Source: Lasiodiplodia sp. COLG20
Taxonomy: Eukaryota > Ascomycota > Dothideomycetes > Botryosphaeriales > Botryosphaeriaceae
DNA: 64,000 nucleotides
Assembly: GCA_009801085.1 (NCBI GenBank)
Contig: VNWV01000006.1
Coordinates: 2,294,001 to 2,358,000, forward strand
Direction: 5' to 3'
Part shown: positions 47,701 to 59,896 of the stretch, in pieces
Layout of the letters: each line of letters begins with the position of its first letter
Numbering within the stretch: position 1 is the first letter of the stretch
Program-made: the position numbers and the translations under genes
Notes under the pieces: model-generated
The model's database searches: none
What the model saw: the letters and a program-made list of their open reading frames with translations, nothing else
Told to the model about the DNA's origin: nothing

Positions 47701-50700
47701 AGGCGGATGTGCGGAAGCTGAGGGCTATCTACGAGGCTATCCCGCGCGTTCAACTAGTAGGAGGCAAGGGAGCTGCACAGGCAGGCAGCGTGGCTGTGGA
47801 TGCCTCGGCTCAGCGGCAGCTCAATGCGGCCGAGACGAGGGTGAGGGATGTGCTGAGGACTGTCGTGCCGTTCGAGCCCGGAGAGATCTCGCCTGCTACC
47901 AACATCTTCGACCTCGGCATCGACAGCTTGAACGCCATTGACTTGTCCATCAAGCTCCGCAAGGCTGGCTTCACTTGTTCCGTGGCTGATGTACTCAGCC
48001 GGCCGCTCCTCTCTCAACTTGCTGAAATTCCTTCGAGCGGACAGGAAACTCAGGCAGTGGTGGCTCAGGACAACTCCGAGTCCCGAAAGAAGCTCTTGGC
48101 GGTCGACACTGCTTTCCGCGCCCAGAACACCAACCCTAATCTGCCGAACGCCTCAATCCAGGCCGTCCGCCCTTGCCTTCCGCTTCAGGAGAGCCTGGTC
48201 GCCAGCTCTTTGAATGACGATACCAGGTCTCTTTATGTCAACCATATCGTTCTGAAGCTCGATCCTTCCATCGATATCCAGAGGCTTCGGGATGCTTGGC
48301 TTGATGCACTGGCTGATGTTGACATACTGCGCACCTGCTTCGAACAACTGGACGGCACAATCGTGCAAGTGGTTCTGAAGCCGCGTGCCGTCGCTCTTCC
48401 GTGGGAAAATATTTCCGGGGAGACATCCCTGTCTAAGAAGCAGAAGGAGATCTCAGCAGACATAATCGAGAACATCCAGGTCCGGCCGCCGTACAGGCTC
48501 GCTTCAACGGAGGGCCTGCTCATGATCTCTATTCACCATTCTTTGTACGATGCTGTCTCAATGAACCTCATCTTGAGCAGCGTGTACGCTCACTACGAAG
48601 GCCTGTCTCCTCAGCAACAGGGCGACATGGAGGCTCTCTACACCTACCTGCTGCAACACGACCTTAAGGAAGCCGAGACGTTCTGGAAGCAGTATCTCCA
48701 AGACTTCAGACCGTCTTACGTCTCGTCCAAACCACGCAGCGATGGCCAACAACTGAGGATCGTCGAGATGGCTCTGTCAACCAAGCTGTCTTCGCTGTCC
48801 AAACAAGCATCTCGAGCCATGGCCACTCTAACATCCCTGCTCGAAGCGGTTCTTGGACTGACCTTGGCGCAATCCGTCGGCACCGACGACGTGACGATCG
48901 GCCGCGTCTTGGCTGGACGTGCCATTCCAGTGCCTTCTGCCGACGCCCTGATTGCTCCACTCGTCACCACGATTCCCTCTCGCATTCGCTGCGATGGCCA
49001 ATCCGCAACCACTGTTCAGGACGTCATCGCTGCAGTCCATAACAGCAGCACTGCGTCGCTGGCGCACCAGCACACGCCACTGCGCCACATCCAGCGTTGG
49101 GCCGGCTGCTCCACTCCTCTTTTTGATGTGCTCTACTCTTTCTCCCGCGCAGCATCCGAAGAGATCCCAGCATATGCAAGTGCATGGACCGAGCAGGAGG
49201 GCAGCGGGGGAATGGCAGCCGACTACCCTCTCGCTATCGAAGTCGTCGCCGACTCGTCGTCTGACGTCGTCACTCTCCGTGCTGCCTCGACCGATGCATT
49301 TGGAGACGAAGGCAAGACCAGAACGCTGCTCGAGAACATCGATCTCCTCGTGCAAGCATCAGCCGCAGCGGATGGGCTCAAGATTGCCGATCTGCACATC
49401 CATGGCGCAGCGAGGGCTACTGATTCTGCAGCAGCCGAACACCAATGGGACGAAGATACCTGGTCCCCTCAGGCACAGGTGATGCGGGCCGCCGTCGCCC
49501 AGCTGTGCGGCCTAGCAGAGCACGAAGTCACCAAGAACGCATCCTTCTTTTCCCTCGGCCTCGACTCCGTCACCGCCATCCGCTTCTCCAAGGCCCTCAA
49601 GGCTGCCGGCCTGCGCGTCTCGTCTGCAGACATCATGAAGCACATGTCCATCGGCGCCCTCGAGAACCACTTGACCCTGGCCACTCCACCCAACGAAAAG
49701 AAGACCACCCCGGTGGAGGTTCACGAAGTCGCCCTCGCTGTCCCGTCAGGAATAGCGAAGGACGACGTTGTAGACATCTACCCATGCACCCCCCTCCAGG
49801 CATCCATGATCACCCAGACCCTCAGCTCGCCCAGCGGCAAGCTGTACGTGCACCACCACGCTGCCACGCTACCTTCTACCATCGACGTCGCCCGCCTGAA
49901 AGATGCGTGGACGCAGGTCGTTACGCACACCGACATCCTGCGCACCTCGTTCCACGCGGTGCCGTCGTCGCGTCAATTCATTGGCGTCGTTCACCGCGAC
50001 GCGCAGCCCAACTGGTCCGAGGTCGACGCCGCAAAGTCAATCGCGGCAGCAATCGACGACATCGTCGCCAACGCCGTCTTCCCTGCTGAATCCGACTTCA
50101 GCAAGCCGCCGCTACGCGCCACGCTCATCACGAGCGGCGAGCAGAAGGTGCTCGTCATCACCCTGCACCACGCCCTGTACGACGGCCACTCAGTGCCGCT
50201 CATCTTCGCCGACCTGGCCGCAGCGTATCGCAGCCAGTCCATTGCCGGCAGACCGTCGTTCAGTGCCGCCGCCCGCGCCATTGCCTCTGCCCAGCAACAG
50301 AACGAACACTCATACTGGTCGCGCCGCTTGGCTGGGTACCGCAAAGCGCCGCTGCGCGACCGCCCTGGCGCCAGCAGCGACAATGGAGACAAACTGCACA
50401 CGCTTGACTTGGCCCTGGCTCCTCCCTCGCAGAGCATTCTCGCCGCCTGCGCCAGTCTTGGTATCACACTGCAAACGGCTGCCCTCCTCGCGTTCGGCAA
50501 AGCATTGGCGGCGCAGCTGGTCGGCGTACGCGATGTTGTTTTTGGTCATGTCCTCGCCGGGCGTGATGTTGAAGGTGTTGAAGATGCAGATGCTGTCGTC
50601 GGCCCGCTGTTCAACACCGTGCCGTTCCGGCTGCGGCTGGAGGGGTTGCTGGCAACGAACGGCGCCGTCGCGGGAGACATTCAGCGCGAGCAGGCCGAGG

Positions 50701-52865
50701 GGCGCGTAGGCCAGCACGTCGGCTTAGGCGAGGTGACGAAAGCGTGGAGGAAAGTCACGGGGGAAACAAGCGAGAGGTTGTTCGACGCGTTGTTCGTCTT
50801 CACAAAGACAGCCACGCCGGAGCCAGGAGAAGAAGAAGAGCTGTTCCGCCCGTGGAAGCCCGCCGACGGCGAAAACGAGTTCCTCCCCGACGACGCCGAT
50901 TACCCCCTCAACTTCGAGTTCGAGCAAGGCGCCCAGCAGCTCGTCGTCCGCGCCTCCTGCCGCGACCGCCACCTCGACCGCGCCGGACTTCAGGCCTTCG
51001 TCGCCATCTTCGAGGCCGCGCTGGAAGACGTCCTCACGCGGCCCGACCGCGCCGCCGTCGCTTTCCCGCCGGGGCTCAAGGATCTGCCCGTCGCTGTCGC
51101 CGCGGCGGAGCGGGTAGAGGATGGGTTTGAGGACGTGCTACCCGGGCACGATTTGGATGCCGTAAGGGATGCCTTAGCCGACGTGACGCAAGTCCCGCGC
51201 GCGGAGATCGAGATATCCAGCAACGTCTACGCGCTCGGCCTCGACTCGATCGCCGCCATCCAGGTCGTCGCGTTTTGCAGGGAGCGGGGAGTTGTGGTCA
51301 GCGTCACGGATATCCTGCAGGGCGGCACGCTGGGCGGCATCGTTCGGGCGCTTCGCCAGAAGACGCAGAAGAAGAAGGCTGCTGCTGCAGTCGAGCTCTC
51401 CTCCTCCCCCTCTTCCTCAGCCAAACCGGAGGAGCTAGTCAGCAGGCCCGTCCGCTTCGCCGCCATCGACCTGCTGGCCGTCGACCCGGCCGCCGTCGAG
51501 TACGTCCTACCCTGCCTCAGCGGGCAGGTGTACCACCTGGCCGGCTGGCACAACAGCGGCCGCACGCTGTTCGAGCCGACGTGGGCCTTCGCTGCCCGCG
51601 CCCCGGTCGATCCGGAGAGGCTGAAGGACGCGTGGTGGCAGCTGCGGCGCCGCCACGCCATCCTCCGCACGTGCTTCGCTGCCGTGGCTGGTGGGGAGAA
51701 CGTCGTGCAAGTTGCGCTGAAGGCTGAGGCTGTGGAGCGGGATTACGGGTTCAGGGTGGTGGAGGCGCGGGAGGGCGATGGGTTCGTGCCGGCGGTGATC
51801 GAGGAGGTGAAGGGTATTGCGGCGAGGCCGTCGGACTTGTTTAGCCCGCCTGTTCGGATGTGTTTGTTGCGGGGGGAAGGGAGGGACGCGGTGTTGCTGA
51901 CGTTCAACCACGCCACCTACGACGCGTGGACCATGCCGCTGCTGCTCGCCGAGCTCGCTGCGCTGTACGCCGGCAAGGACGACGTCCTCGCTCCTGCACC
52001 CGCTTTCGCCGACTTCATCGCCCATGCCCTCAGCACCTCCTCGTCTGACATCCAGGCCGTCCAGCAGCACTGGCAGCAGTACCTCCGCCCTGCCTCCCCG
52101 ACCATCCTCGGCTCCTCCTCCTCCCCATCCACTCACTCCAACACCACCACCTCCTCCCTCCCCCGCCAAACATTCGTCACCGCCCTCAGCGCCATCCGCG
52201 GCCTCACCTCCCTCGACACCCGCTGCCGCCAAGCTGGCGTCGCCCTCCACGCGACGCTCCTCCTGGCCATCGCGCGCGTCCTCGCGCGCCGCACCAACGC
52301 GACTAACCCCACGTTCGGCCTGTACCAGGTGGGAAGGTCTGCCAGCTTTCCACACATCGACGCGCTGAGCGGACCGACGCTCAACCTGCTGCCGCTCGTC
52401 GTGCGCGACGCGGTCAACCTCTCGGCAGCGGAAGGCGCGAGGGGGATACAGGAGGATTTGGGGCGGAGGTTGGAGTATGAGCAGATGGATTTGAAGGGGC
52501 TTGTGGAGCGGAATGGGTGGATGGGGTTGGGCAATGTGTGTGTTAATTTGTTGTGGCAGCGGACGAACGCTGCTGCGGGAGGGAAGGAGCAGGAAGAGGG
52601 GCTCGAGCTCGAGCCGTTGAGTATTGGCGTGCCGACGGATTTTGCGCCCAAGGAGAAGGTGGTGGGCAGGACGGCGGTGGATGGGATTGATGGCGGGTGG
52701 TTGAGGCGGGAGAACAATTTGTTTGTGGATGTGGGGAGGAATGAGGAGGCGGATGCGATTGATGTGGGGGTTAGGTATGAGGGGGAGGCGTTGGGGGAGA
52801 AGGAGATTGAGGGTTTGGTGAGGGAGGTGGCGGAGGAGTTGGGGAGGTTGGTGGATGCGTTGTAG
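38732..52865 (+). CDS. SidC/NPS2-type ferrichrome siderophore NRPS
   Basis: Exons 38732-39178 and 39228-52865 (intron 49 bp, phase 0) give 4694 aa. Order by visible motifs (approximate residues): N-terminal leader to 220; A1 (YVMYTSGSTGKPKG 377, SAKIDRK 730); T1 LGLDSL 793; C1 FHAIFDGG 1018; A2 (IWTSGTTGQPKG 1494, SAKVDRD 1850); T2 LGVDSI 1923; C2 LHHAIHDG 2137; A3 (LLYTSGSSGTPKG 2617, GKADVRK 2974); T3 LGIDSL 3045; C3 IHHSLYDA 3251; T4 LGLDSV 3592; C4 LHHALYDG 3795; T5 LGLDSI 4152; C5 FNHATYDA 4375. (ATC)x3-(TC)x2 is the known ferrichrome/ferricrocin synthetase layout, where the last A domain loads acyl-hydroxyornithine and the extra TC units allow its repeated use before release by the terminal C domain. 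All five carriers keep the phosphopantetheine Ser. Neighbouring sidF and sidH types suggest an anhydromevalonyl ferrichrome rather than acetylated ferricrocin. Confidence 0.95.
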
Positions 52866-54226
52866 ATGGTGGTTGACGTGGAGGGATGTAGTGTATGTAG
52901 ATAGGTTTTTTGATGTATTTCTTTTGGTTGTAGATATATAGAAAGGTCTGTGGCGCTCGGGATCGCGTTAGTAGTATCAAGTCTTTTGTATCTCAATATT
53001 ATAGGATTTTCGTAGCATTCTTTCTGGTTGGCATTAACCCTCATCTTATGGATCGTAACCAATCTGCGTCTCCTTTTATGTGGGGCGAACCAAATGCGAT
53101 AGTCAGTCAATACTTGCAAGACGTTTGAAGAAAGTAGATAAACCGTTAGCACGGCTCGGACCGAACCGTGGGTAGGAGAATAAAGTACATACTTTCCCAT
53201 ACTCGGTACAGTCGCCACCTACAAAAAGCGGCGGCGCATTTCCATCATTCCGAATTCGGATTCATTGCATTAGTCGAACCATGGGTTGGAACACAAAGTC
53301 AATAATCGTTAGTTAGGACCGCATCCCAGCACACGGCCAGCGGGCTCTCGTTCAGCCGTGCAAAATTCATCGGGTAGAAAAATATCCGATCTTCTGTGTT
53401 ACGGGAGCCCAATGGTGGGGGGCGAGAGGTAAGGGCTATTTTTGGGATGGTACGTTCATGAATCGCATAGGTCGTTGGTGACTTTCCCTCGCAGCCCAGC
53501 GTAATTCACGACAAGTAGTGATGCAGATTTTCGGCTATATTTATTCGCGACATGCCCGGCAGTCCTAATGCCTTTATTCTCATTCATGTAGGCAGACGGC
53601 CAGGATAAATCAGTGCACATCATGGTTCCATTGGCTTAGTCAACGAGTTGCGCAGGCATCGGTTGAAACGAATGTGGGGCAACCCGCATTACCTAGCGGG
53701 GGTCTTCGCCCACACACGGATCTCCAGGTTTTGTCTCAGCTTACAAAAAAAAAGATGATTATCGGCTCATCTCGGCTCATCTCGGCTAGATATGCAGCTG
53801 TCCCATAAGTTTGACTGTGTAATGTCATGCAGTTGGTCAGAACAATTGTTTCATCACTGATGGTCATGTTCTCTGCGAGAGCAAAATACATTGCATCGCT
53901 GAGCCCTATTGCTACGCTCGGTCGTGACCTAATTGAGGTAAAGTGTGATCTATATCTAACCGTTGTCCAGAGCTTCAATGACCATACTTGGCGTAGCTTG
54001 CATTGGCACGACCAGGGTTGAGTCAACCACAACGAATCAGCATCGTGAGAAGGTCATGACTGCCGCGGACTAAAACTACAAGCCCGATACGCGCATTTGA
54101 TGAAAAGGGCGGCCATGGGGGCCAATAAATACCTGCAGTATAAAGAGAAGCATTGTAGGATTAACTTGAGCCCCGAGATAATTCCTGCTCCATTTGAACC
54201 TGCCGGTCTGCAGTAAAAACAGGAAA
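52866..54226. other. Intergenic between NRPS and P450 (1.4 kb)
   Basis: No gene. A near-palindrome cacggctcggaccgaaccgtg lies at about 53149-53169, and three tandem copies of a 10-bp word (ctcggctcat) at about 53761-53789. Neither is explained. Confidence 0.5.
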
Positions 54227-56152
54227 ATGGAGCCCAAGCTGGTGCCGCTACTCCAAGATTTCTTGTTCCAAGGCGACGCGCGACTCTCCAACCTCCGCGT
54301 AACGCACCTCGGACTCGCCCTCTCCATCCTGGTACGCGCCACCCACACCCAGCTCCCCACCCCAACCACTAACCGCCCCGCAGTGCCTCATCACCTCCGC
54401 CACCCTCGCCCTCTACAACCTCCTCCTCCACCCCCTCGCCAAATACCCCGGCCCGCGCCTCGCCGCCTGCACCTCCCTCGTCTACCTCTACCACTTCCTG
54501 GCCGGCACCAGCGTGTCGTGGGTCGCCGCGCAGCACCGACGCTACGGCGCCGTCGTGCGCCTCGCGCCGGACCGGCTCAGCTACACGAGCGCGCAGGCGT
54601 GGAAAGACATCTTCGGCCACCGCACGGGCGGGCGGCTGTCGAACCCGAAGGACTCGCGCACGCAGTCCGGCGCCATCGACGGGTATCACAGTCTTGTTAC
54701 CGAGCCGGATGATGAGAGGCATGGGCAGACGAGGAGGGTGTTTTCGCATGCGTTTTCGGATCGCGCGTTGGTGCAGCAGGAGGGGTTGATTCAGGGGTAT
54801 GTGGGGGAGTTGGTGGAGTTGATTAGGAGGGGGGGTGGGGTGGTGGCGGCGGAGGGGGAGAAGAAGGGGAAGGAGATGGATGCGACCAAGTTGTTTAATT
54901 TCGCGACGTTTGATATCATGGCGGATCTGGCGTTTGGCGATCCGCTGGGCAATTTGAAGGAGGCTAGGTATGCGCCGTGGGTGGATGCGATGTTTGGGTG
55001 TTTTAGGAACCTCCAGATTATCAGGTACGTGGCCGTTTCTTTGTGACGATTGGCTTACAGGTTTTTTCTTTTTTTTTTCTGGGGCACTGGTGCTTGGACA
55101 CTGGACCGAGAAATCCCGATTTCGCGAGCTGATGGTCAAAAAGCGCATTGAACGAATACCGCATCGCCCAGATCATCTATGCCGTCTTTCTGATGCCACG
55201 CACCGTCAGAGCCGCCGCCGAGCTGACCATCTCCCAGTGCGCGGACCTAGTCGCGCGCCGTATGGACAAAGGCGAGACGGAGCGACCAGACATCTGGGGC
55301 CTCATGATGCGGGCCGAGGAGAGGGTGCAGTTCACGCGCGGCGAGATGACCTCGCAGAGCTTCCTTTTCATGATTGCCGGCACCGAGACAACAGCCACGC
55401 TGCTGAGCGGATTGACCTGGTTTTTGATGATGAATCCGACGAAGTACAAGAAGTTGGCCGAGGAGATAAGGGCTGTCGAGAGTGAGGAGGAATTGGAGAG
55501 TGACAGGAACTTGCGCAAGTTGAAGTATCTGAATGCGTGCCTGGAGGAGGGCCTGAGGTGTAAGTGTTCGGTGGTTATTGAGAGATGTTGATTCGGGCTG
55601 ACCAGCTGGGAAGTGTACCCTCCAGTGCCGTTGGGGACCAACCGTAAGGTTGCCCAAGGGGGGAATACAATCTGTGGAGACTGGCTACCTGAAAACGTAC
55701 GTTCACACAGCTCCTGCCAATGGTATTGACTTGACTCACCAACCCATTCAGACTCGGCTCACGGTTGACCATTATTCTGCCTACCGCTCGGCAGAGAATT
55801 TCAAGGACCCTGAAGTCTTCCTCCCAGAGCGCTGGATACCTGGAGAGCCCGGTTTCGAAGAGCATCATGCTTACGATAAGCGTGAAGTTCTGCAGCCTTT
55901 CTCATATGGGCCCCGCAACTGCCTGGGGAAGAAGTGAGTACACACCTGTCTTCACACGCTATCCGTTGTCTCTGATTAACTGGCAACACCAGTCTCGCAT
56001 ACTACGAGATGCGCGCGTTGTACTCCAAAGTACTCTGGAATTTCGATATTGAGCTGTGCGCAGGGATGGAAACTTGGATTGACCAGAAGACGTGGGCCCT
56101 TTGGCACAAGACGCCGCTCATGGTCCGTTTCACACCTCGTGTCCAAACCTGA
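54227..56152 (+). CDS. Cytochrome P450 monooxygenase
   Basis: Six exons in phase: 54227-54331, 54384-55024, 55144-55559, 55614-55696, 55752-55933, 55993-56152, giving 528 aa. An N-terminal membrane helix (LGLALSILCLITSATLALYNLLL) precedes the Pro hinge HPLAKYPGPRLAA. I-helix AGTETTATLLSG, K-helix ExxR in LEEGLRLYPPVP (restored by splicing at gtaagt 55560 and the acceptor at 55613) and the heme loop FSYGPRNCLGKN with its Cys ligand are all intact. It is ER-bound and should hydroxylate a small molecule. The family resembles the large group of fungal secondary-metabolism P450s (isotrichodermin hydroxylase-like). It lies 1.36 kb downstream of the NRPS on the same strand, so a role in siderophore tailoring is possible but unproven, as known ferrichromes need no P450. 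Intron 2 is long (119 bp) and T-rich. Confidence 0.92.
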
Positions 56153-57391
56153 GAAAGGTAGCAAAATTTCCAATCTCATTGGAAAACTCCGGAATCATTA
56201 CGATCCACATACTGTTAGCATTCGATTCATCAAGAACCTGGAAATGAAATAGTGCATTACAAATGGCAGGATGCAATGTTCTTATAGCCAATCAGAACCT
56301 CCGCAGGCCGCAATTGCCCGGCGAATCCCCTCCTGGACAATGCTTGGAGATATCCTCATAACGAATCCCCAGCAACCATACACGCCCTAGCAATCACCAC
56401 CCTCCTCAATCTCTTGCCTAGCGCCATGGCCAGCTCAATGTAACGCCTAATCTGAGCACTCTCATCTCATCCGCTGTGCCAATTCCTGCACCAACACCCT
56501 CGAGCGATAGCGCTGTTTTCCGTCACGTCTACTAGCATATCTGTCAACACTCTTCTTGACTTAACGTCTTGTGGATCCTAGTATTATTAAAACGTTGATG
56601 TATATTTCATAAAAAAATATTTATAGATACTGAAGCTATCAGTCGGATGCAAATGTGGAATTGATAATCATATATTCACGTCCGGATGATAGCTTCAACT
56701 ACCCATAGCATGAGCGAAAAAAAAAAAAAAAAAATACACGCTAGCGGTCGGTTGCATACCCTTCTGTGCATCACCGTCATTTTCCAGGAGACTGAGCAGG
56801 TCTAACACATAAATAAACTACAAAGAAGATGGATCAGAATATTTAGATACTACAGAAGACGACTCCAATGATGAGAGCTGAAGCGTTCAGTCTCAGGAGC
56901 CGAGTATACATCTATGTAATCTACCAGGACCGGCTTTATGTGCATATTTCGTATGACTGTATCTCACATTCGGCTCATATGGTATTGATTCGGTGCCAGT
57001 GCAGCTTCGGTCCCGCTCCTGAAAACGACCGACTGGGCACTCTCCGGAACTGAATCAAGTGACTCCCTCAATACCCTTACAAATGGCGTAAAGGGCCTTT
57101 TAGGGCATCCTGACTGGTCTTCCCGTTCGCGCTGAAAACTACTCCGTTGTAGAGTGCGGCGCGGCTCAAGTCGCTGATTGGCGCGCACAAGGGGCAGCAG
57201 AAAAGAGGATGTTTAAACCTTCTCAATATTCATACTTGAAGCTAATCTCGAAGATTGAGAATGTATGTAAGGAGCGTGGATTATGTACATGAGGAAACGT
57301 GAACGAGCCCAAGGCGATTGGGTTGCGGATGGCGCTCTTAGGGTAGCATGCGCAGCCCCTTTTCAAGCAGCGAAAATCTCGTCCCCCCCGC
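56153..57391. other. Intergenic region with dispersed-repeat copy 2
   Basis: The repeat fills about 56160-56520. The next part (56560-56960) is AT-rich with a poly-A run at about 56719-56734. No gene is seen. Confidence 0.6.
56160..56520 (+). repeat. Dispersed repeat, copy 2
   Basis: Begins about 8 bp after the P450 stop codon. Shares with copy 3 the blocks ccaatctcattgga (there ccgatctcattga), tcattacgat, agccaatcagaacctccgca, gcaattgcccggcga, agcaatcaccaccctcct and aattcctgcaccaacacc. With copy 1 it also shares tggagatatcctcataacg and gcgccatggccagctc. Ends are approximate; no clear terminal inverted repeats or target duplication were seen. Confidence 0.8.
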
Positions 57392-57796
57392 TTACTGCGT
57401 CCCGGTAAGTTTGTAGCACTCAGCCTTGTCATCCGCAGCGCCGTTGTCGCAGCACTCTTTAGCCTGAGCGTGGCACTCATCCAGGTCGGCGGCGGGGTTC
57501 GCGCGGCACGTCTCCCACTTGGCGCGGCAGGTGTTGGGGTCGTTGGCGCGCTTCTCGTGCAGCCCGGCGTAGCTGTAGCACTCGGCCTTCTCGGCGGGCG
57601 TGGCCACCTTGTCGCAGCACTGCTTGGCGTCCGCCTGGCAGGAGGAGGTGTCGGTGATGCGCGGGTCGGACTGGCAGGTCACGAAGTTGGCGCGGCAGGT
57701 CTGGACGTCGGCGTAGCGGGATTCGATGGGAGAAACGGCGGCGGCGGAGGTGAGGAGGGCCGCGAAGGCGATGATGCTGGCCTTGGAGAAGTGCAT
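57392..57796 (-). CDS. Small secreted Cys-rich protein, two homologous modules with KR linker
   Basis: A single exon of 134 aa. Signal peptide MHFSKASIIAFAALLTSAAAV, then two modules of one design: TCRANFVTCQSDP...SCQADAKQCCDKVATPAEKAECYSY and, after LHEKRANDPN, TCRAKWETCRANP...ECHAQAKECCDNGAADDKAECYKL. Each has six cysteines (C-C-C-CC-C) in matching positions, so the gene looks like an internal duplication. The KR between modules fits KEX2 cleavage into two peptides. Size, secretion and Cys content are effector-like; I know no named family. The gene sits alone between repeat-bearing gene-poor stretches. Confidence 0.85.
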   Translation of the reverse strand: MHFSKASIIAFAALLTSAAAVSPIESRYADVQTCRANFVTCQSDPRITDTSSCQADAKQCCDKVATPAEKAECYSYAGLHEKRANDPNTCRAKWETCRANPAADLDECHAQAKECCDNGAADDKAECYKLTGTQ

Positions 57797-59896
57797 TGTG
57801 GTGGAAGTGCTGCTGAGCGAGGGTGGTTGGTGGAAGAGACTGACGAAGTTGATGAAGCAGATTGATCGAGTGATGGTGTGATGGATAGCTGTTGAAGGCG
57901 TAATGGCGAGTAATATATACGTTCCTCGTTGTCACCGCTTCAGAGGAGCCCTCGAGCTAGATACGTCACCTTAACATCAGACAACCCCTTGATTTCGTGT
58001 TTCTCGTGTTCACGGCCATCATGAACTGCGATCATCCGGCTTGATGGAGGCTTTCGGTGTACTCGGTCCACCTCATAGCAGCTTTCTTATGGTAGCAGTG
58101 TGGCTGAAAAGGGGCTTGGAAGGATATACATCGAGAAAGCGTTGACAGGGTAGGATTTAAAGATGAATGATTTCTGTAAGGGACTACTACCGTGGGCAAG
58201 GACGAGACATCAAGACCTCCCGTTACAGCACCGCTTCCTCAAGGGTCAGTGCTAGACTAGACTAGCAGTCCTAGACTGTGGGATCTCAAAAAGGAAGACT
58301 TAGGTGCCCCACGGACACATGTCAAAAAGTCACATGTGGAGCCGCATGTGGCCCACATGCCCCGTTCGAAAGACCGGTGACGCTTATGGGTGACTGCCGT
58401 CTGTTGTTGCCGCGACTATCATGTTCCAAGTCAAAGCTTACGGTGACATCAGCATCGAACGCTAGCACAGCGGTAACGGACAAAGAGAAAAGAAAATATG
58501 GCCGAGTGTGCCAAGCAATGAAATTCCTTACCGTAGCTTCCCGGTGGTATCCGGTACGGGTAATGCTTCGAATTGGCAACGATCGCGAGTTTTATTGGAG
58601 GGCGGTATCGAAGTAGAGAATTACTCAGCCAGCTGATCACTATTACGGCCTATGGAAAGCGATAGCTTCAAATCCATTGATGCTGTGCATGACTGAAATT
58701 TCGTCCCTACCAGAACGCAGTCCTTGGCAGTAATGTTATATACTTTCGGCCCTACTCGGGAATTCCGAATGGCGTGGTATGTCCATAGGTATCTAGCAGC
58801 AAGATGAAACAGTCGGCAGATCTCCTGAGCCTTCAACGATCCTCTCGGTTCGGCTACATAGAGTAGAGCATCAGTCTTGCCCACAAGCAAGCCACATTGA
58901 TATTCGCCCACAGCGATGCGTTCTAAACTCTTCAGCATCAGCACCAGCTGCAAAATTCGGAGAAATCACGGCGGGATTACTGTGGGAAGTATTGTGGCGT
59001 GCAGTCTGTTGATTTTTCCAATTGCATACAACCGTGCATGAGGTGGGGTGGCAACACCGCTTGTGTAGGCTTCTTGGCACCAGTTCTCGACCGTCGCAAA
59101 ATGATGCTAGTTACAGTAGCGTCAATGAAGATCTTTTCGTCCATATTGGGACACCGATATTATCGCGCACTTGCCAAGCGACACGGTGAAACTTCATTTT
59201 CACTGCTAGGAAAGCCCCTGGCTATGCAGTCTGTTGTCAGGCGTCGTGTGGGAAGTGCTTTTGGCTCGTTTGCGACGACACCTTGAGAATCCTGGCGATA
59301 TCCAACTAATCCACATGAATTGGCCACAGCATTACTTCCTAGCAAATATAGACGACTACCCAATTACCAGTCCAGGGAAGTCTGACCTTTGAGTGAGTTT
59401 GTGGGATTCGACCTCACGTGAATCGAAAGAAATGTGGCAACGATCATCAGCTCATCAGCCCACACTCAATATCAGGACGACAGCAGGGAAGCAGTCTGAG
59501 CATCGTCTGTGGATGTACAGCTCACAGAACAGGCAGCCCGAAGTCGGTTGACTCCACTTTGCCCAGACTTGGCTGTTATCTGATCTTGATTATCTGAACG
59601 GAGACAACAGATTGGAGGCCTTTCGCCAAACCTGCATTGGAATGGTGTCCATGCTGGCGGACCATACACCAGCAGAGGGGACCTCGCCGCAAGACGGGAA
59701 TGATGCCTTTTCCATATCCCGAAGTCGGCGTATCTCATGGTTGATGAAGCGGGATGGAAGTCTGCGTGTATGGGTATAAAGGTTGACCTCTCACCCCTTT
59801 GAAGGCCATCCATCCACCACTTCAATCACTGCCGAGCGACGACATCCACAGAAACGGACCAACGGTCACGCCACATCAACTATCAACACCATCATC
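57797..59896. other. Gene-poor intergenic region (2.1 kb)
   Basis: No supported gene. At about 58311-58360 the words cacatg/catgtg occur five times, including the near-palindrome gcatgtggcccacatgc. A minus-strand frame at 58621-58953 has protein-like composition but no family match that I can make. The right end (about 59780-59896) is the leader of the peptide gene. Confidence 0.5.
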
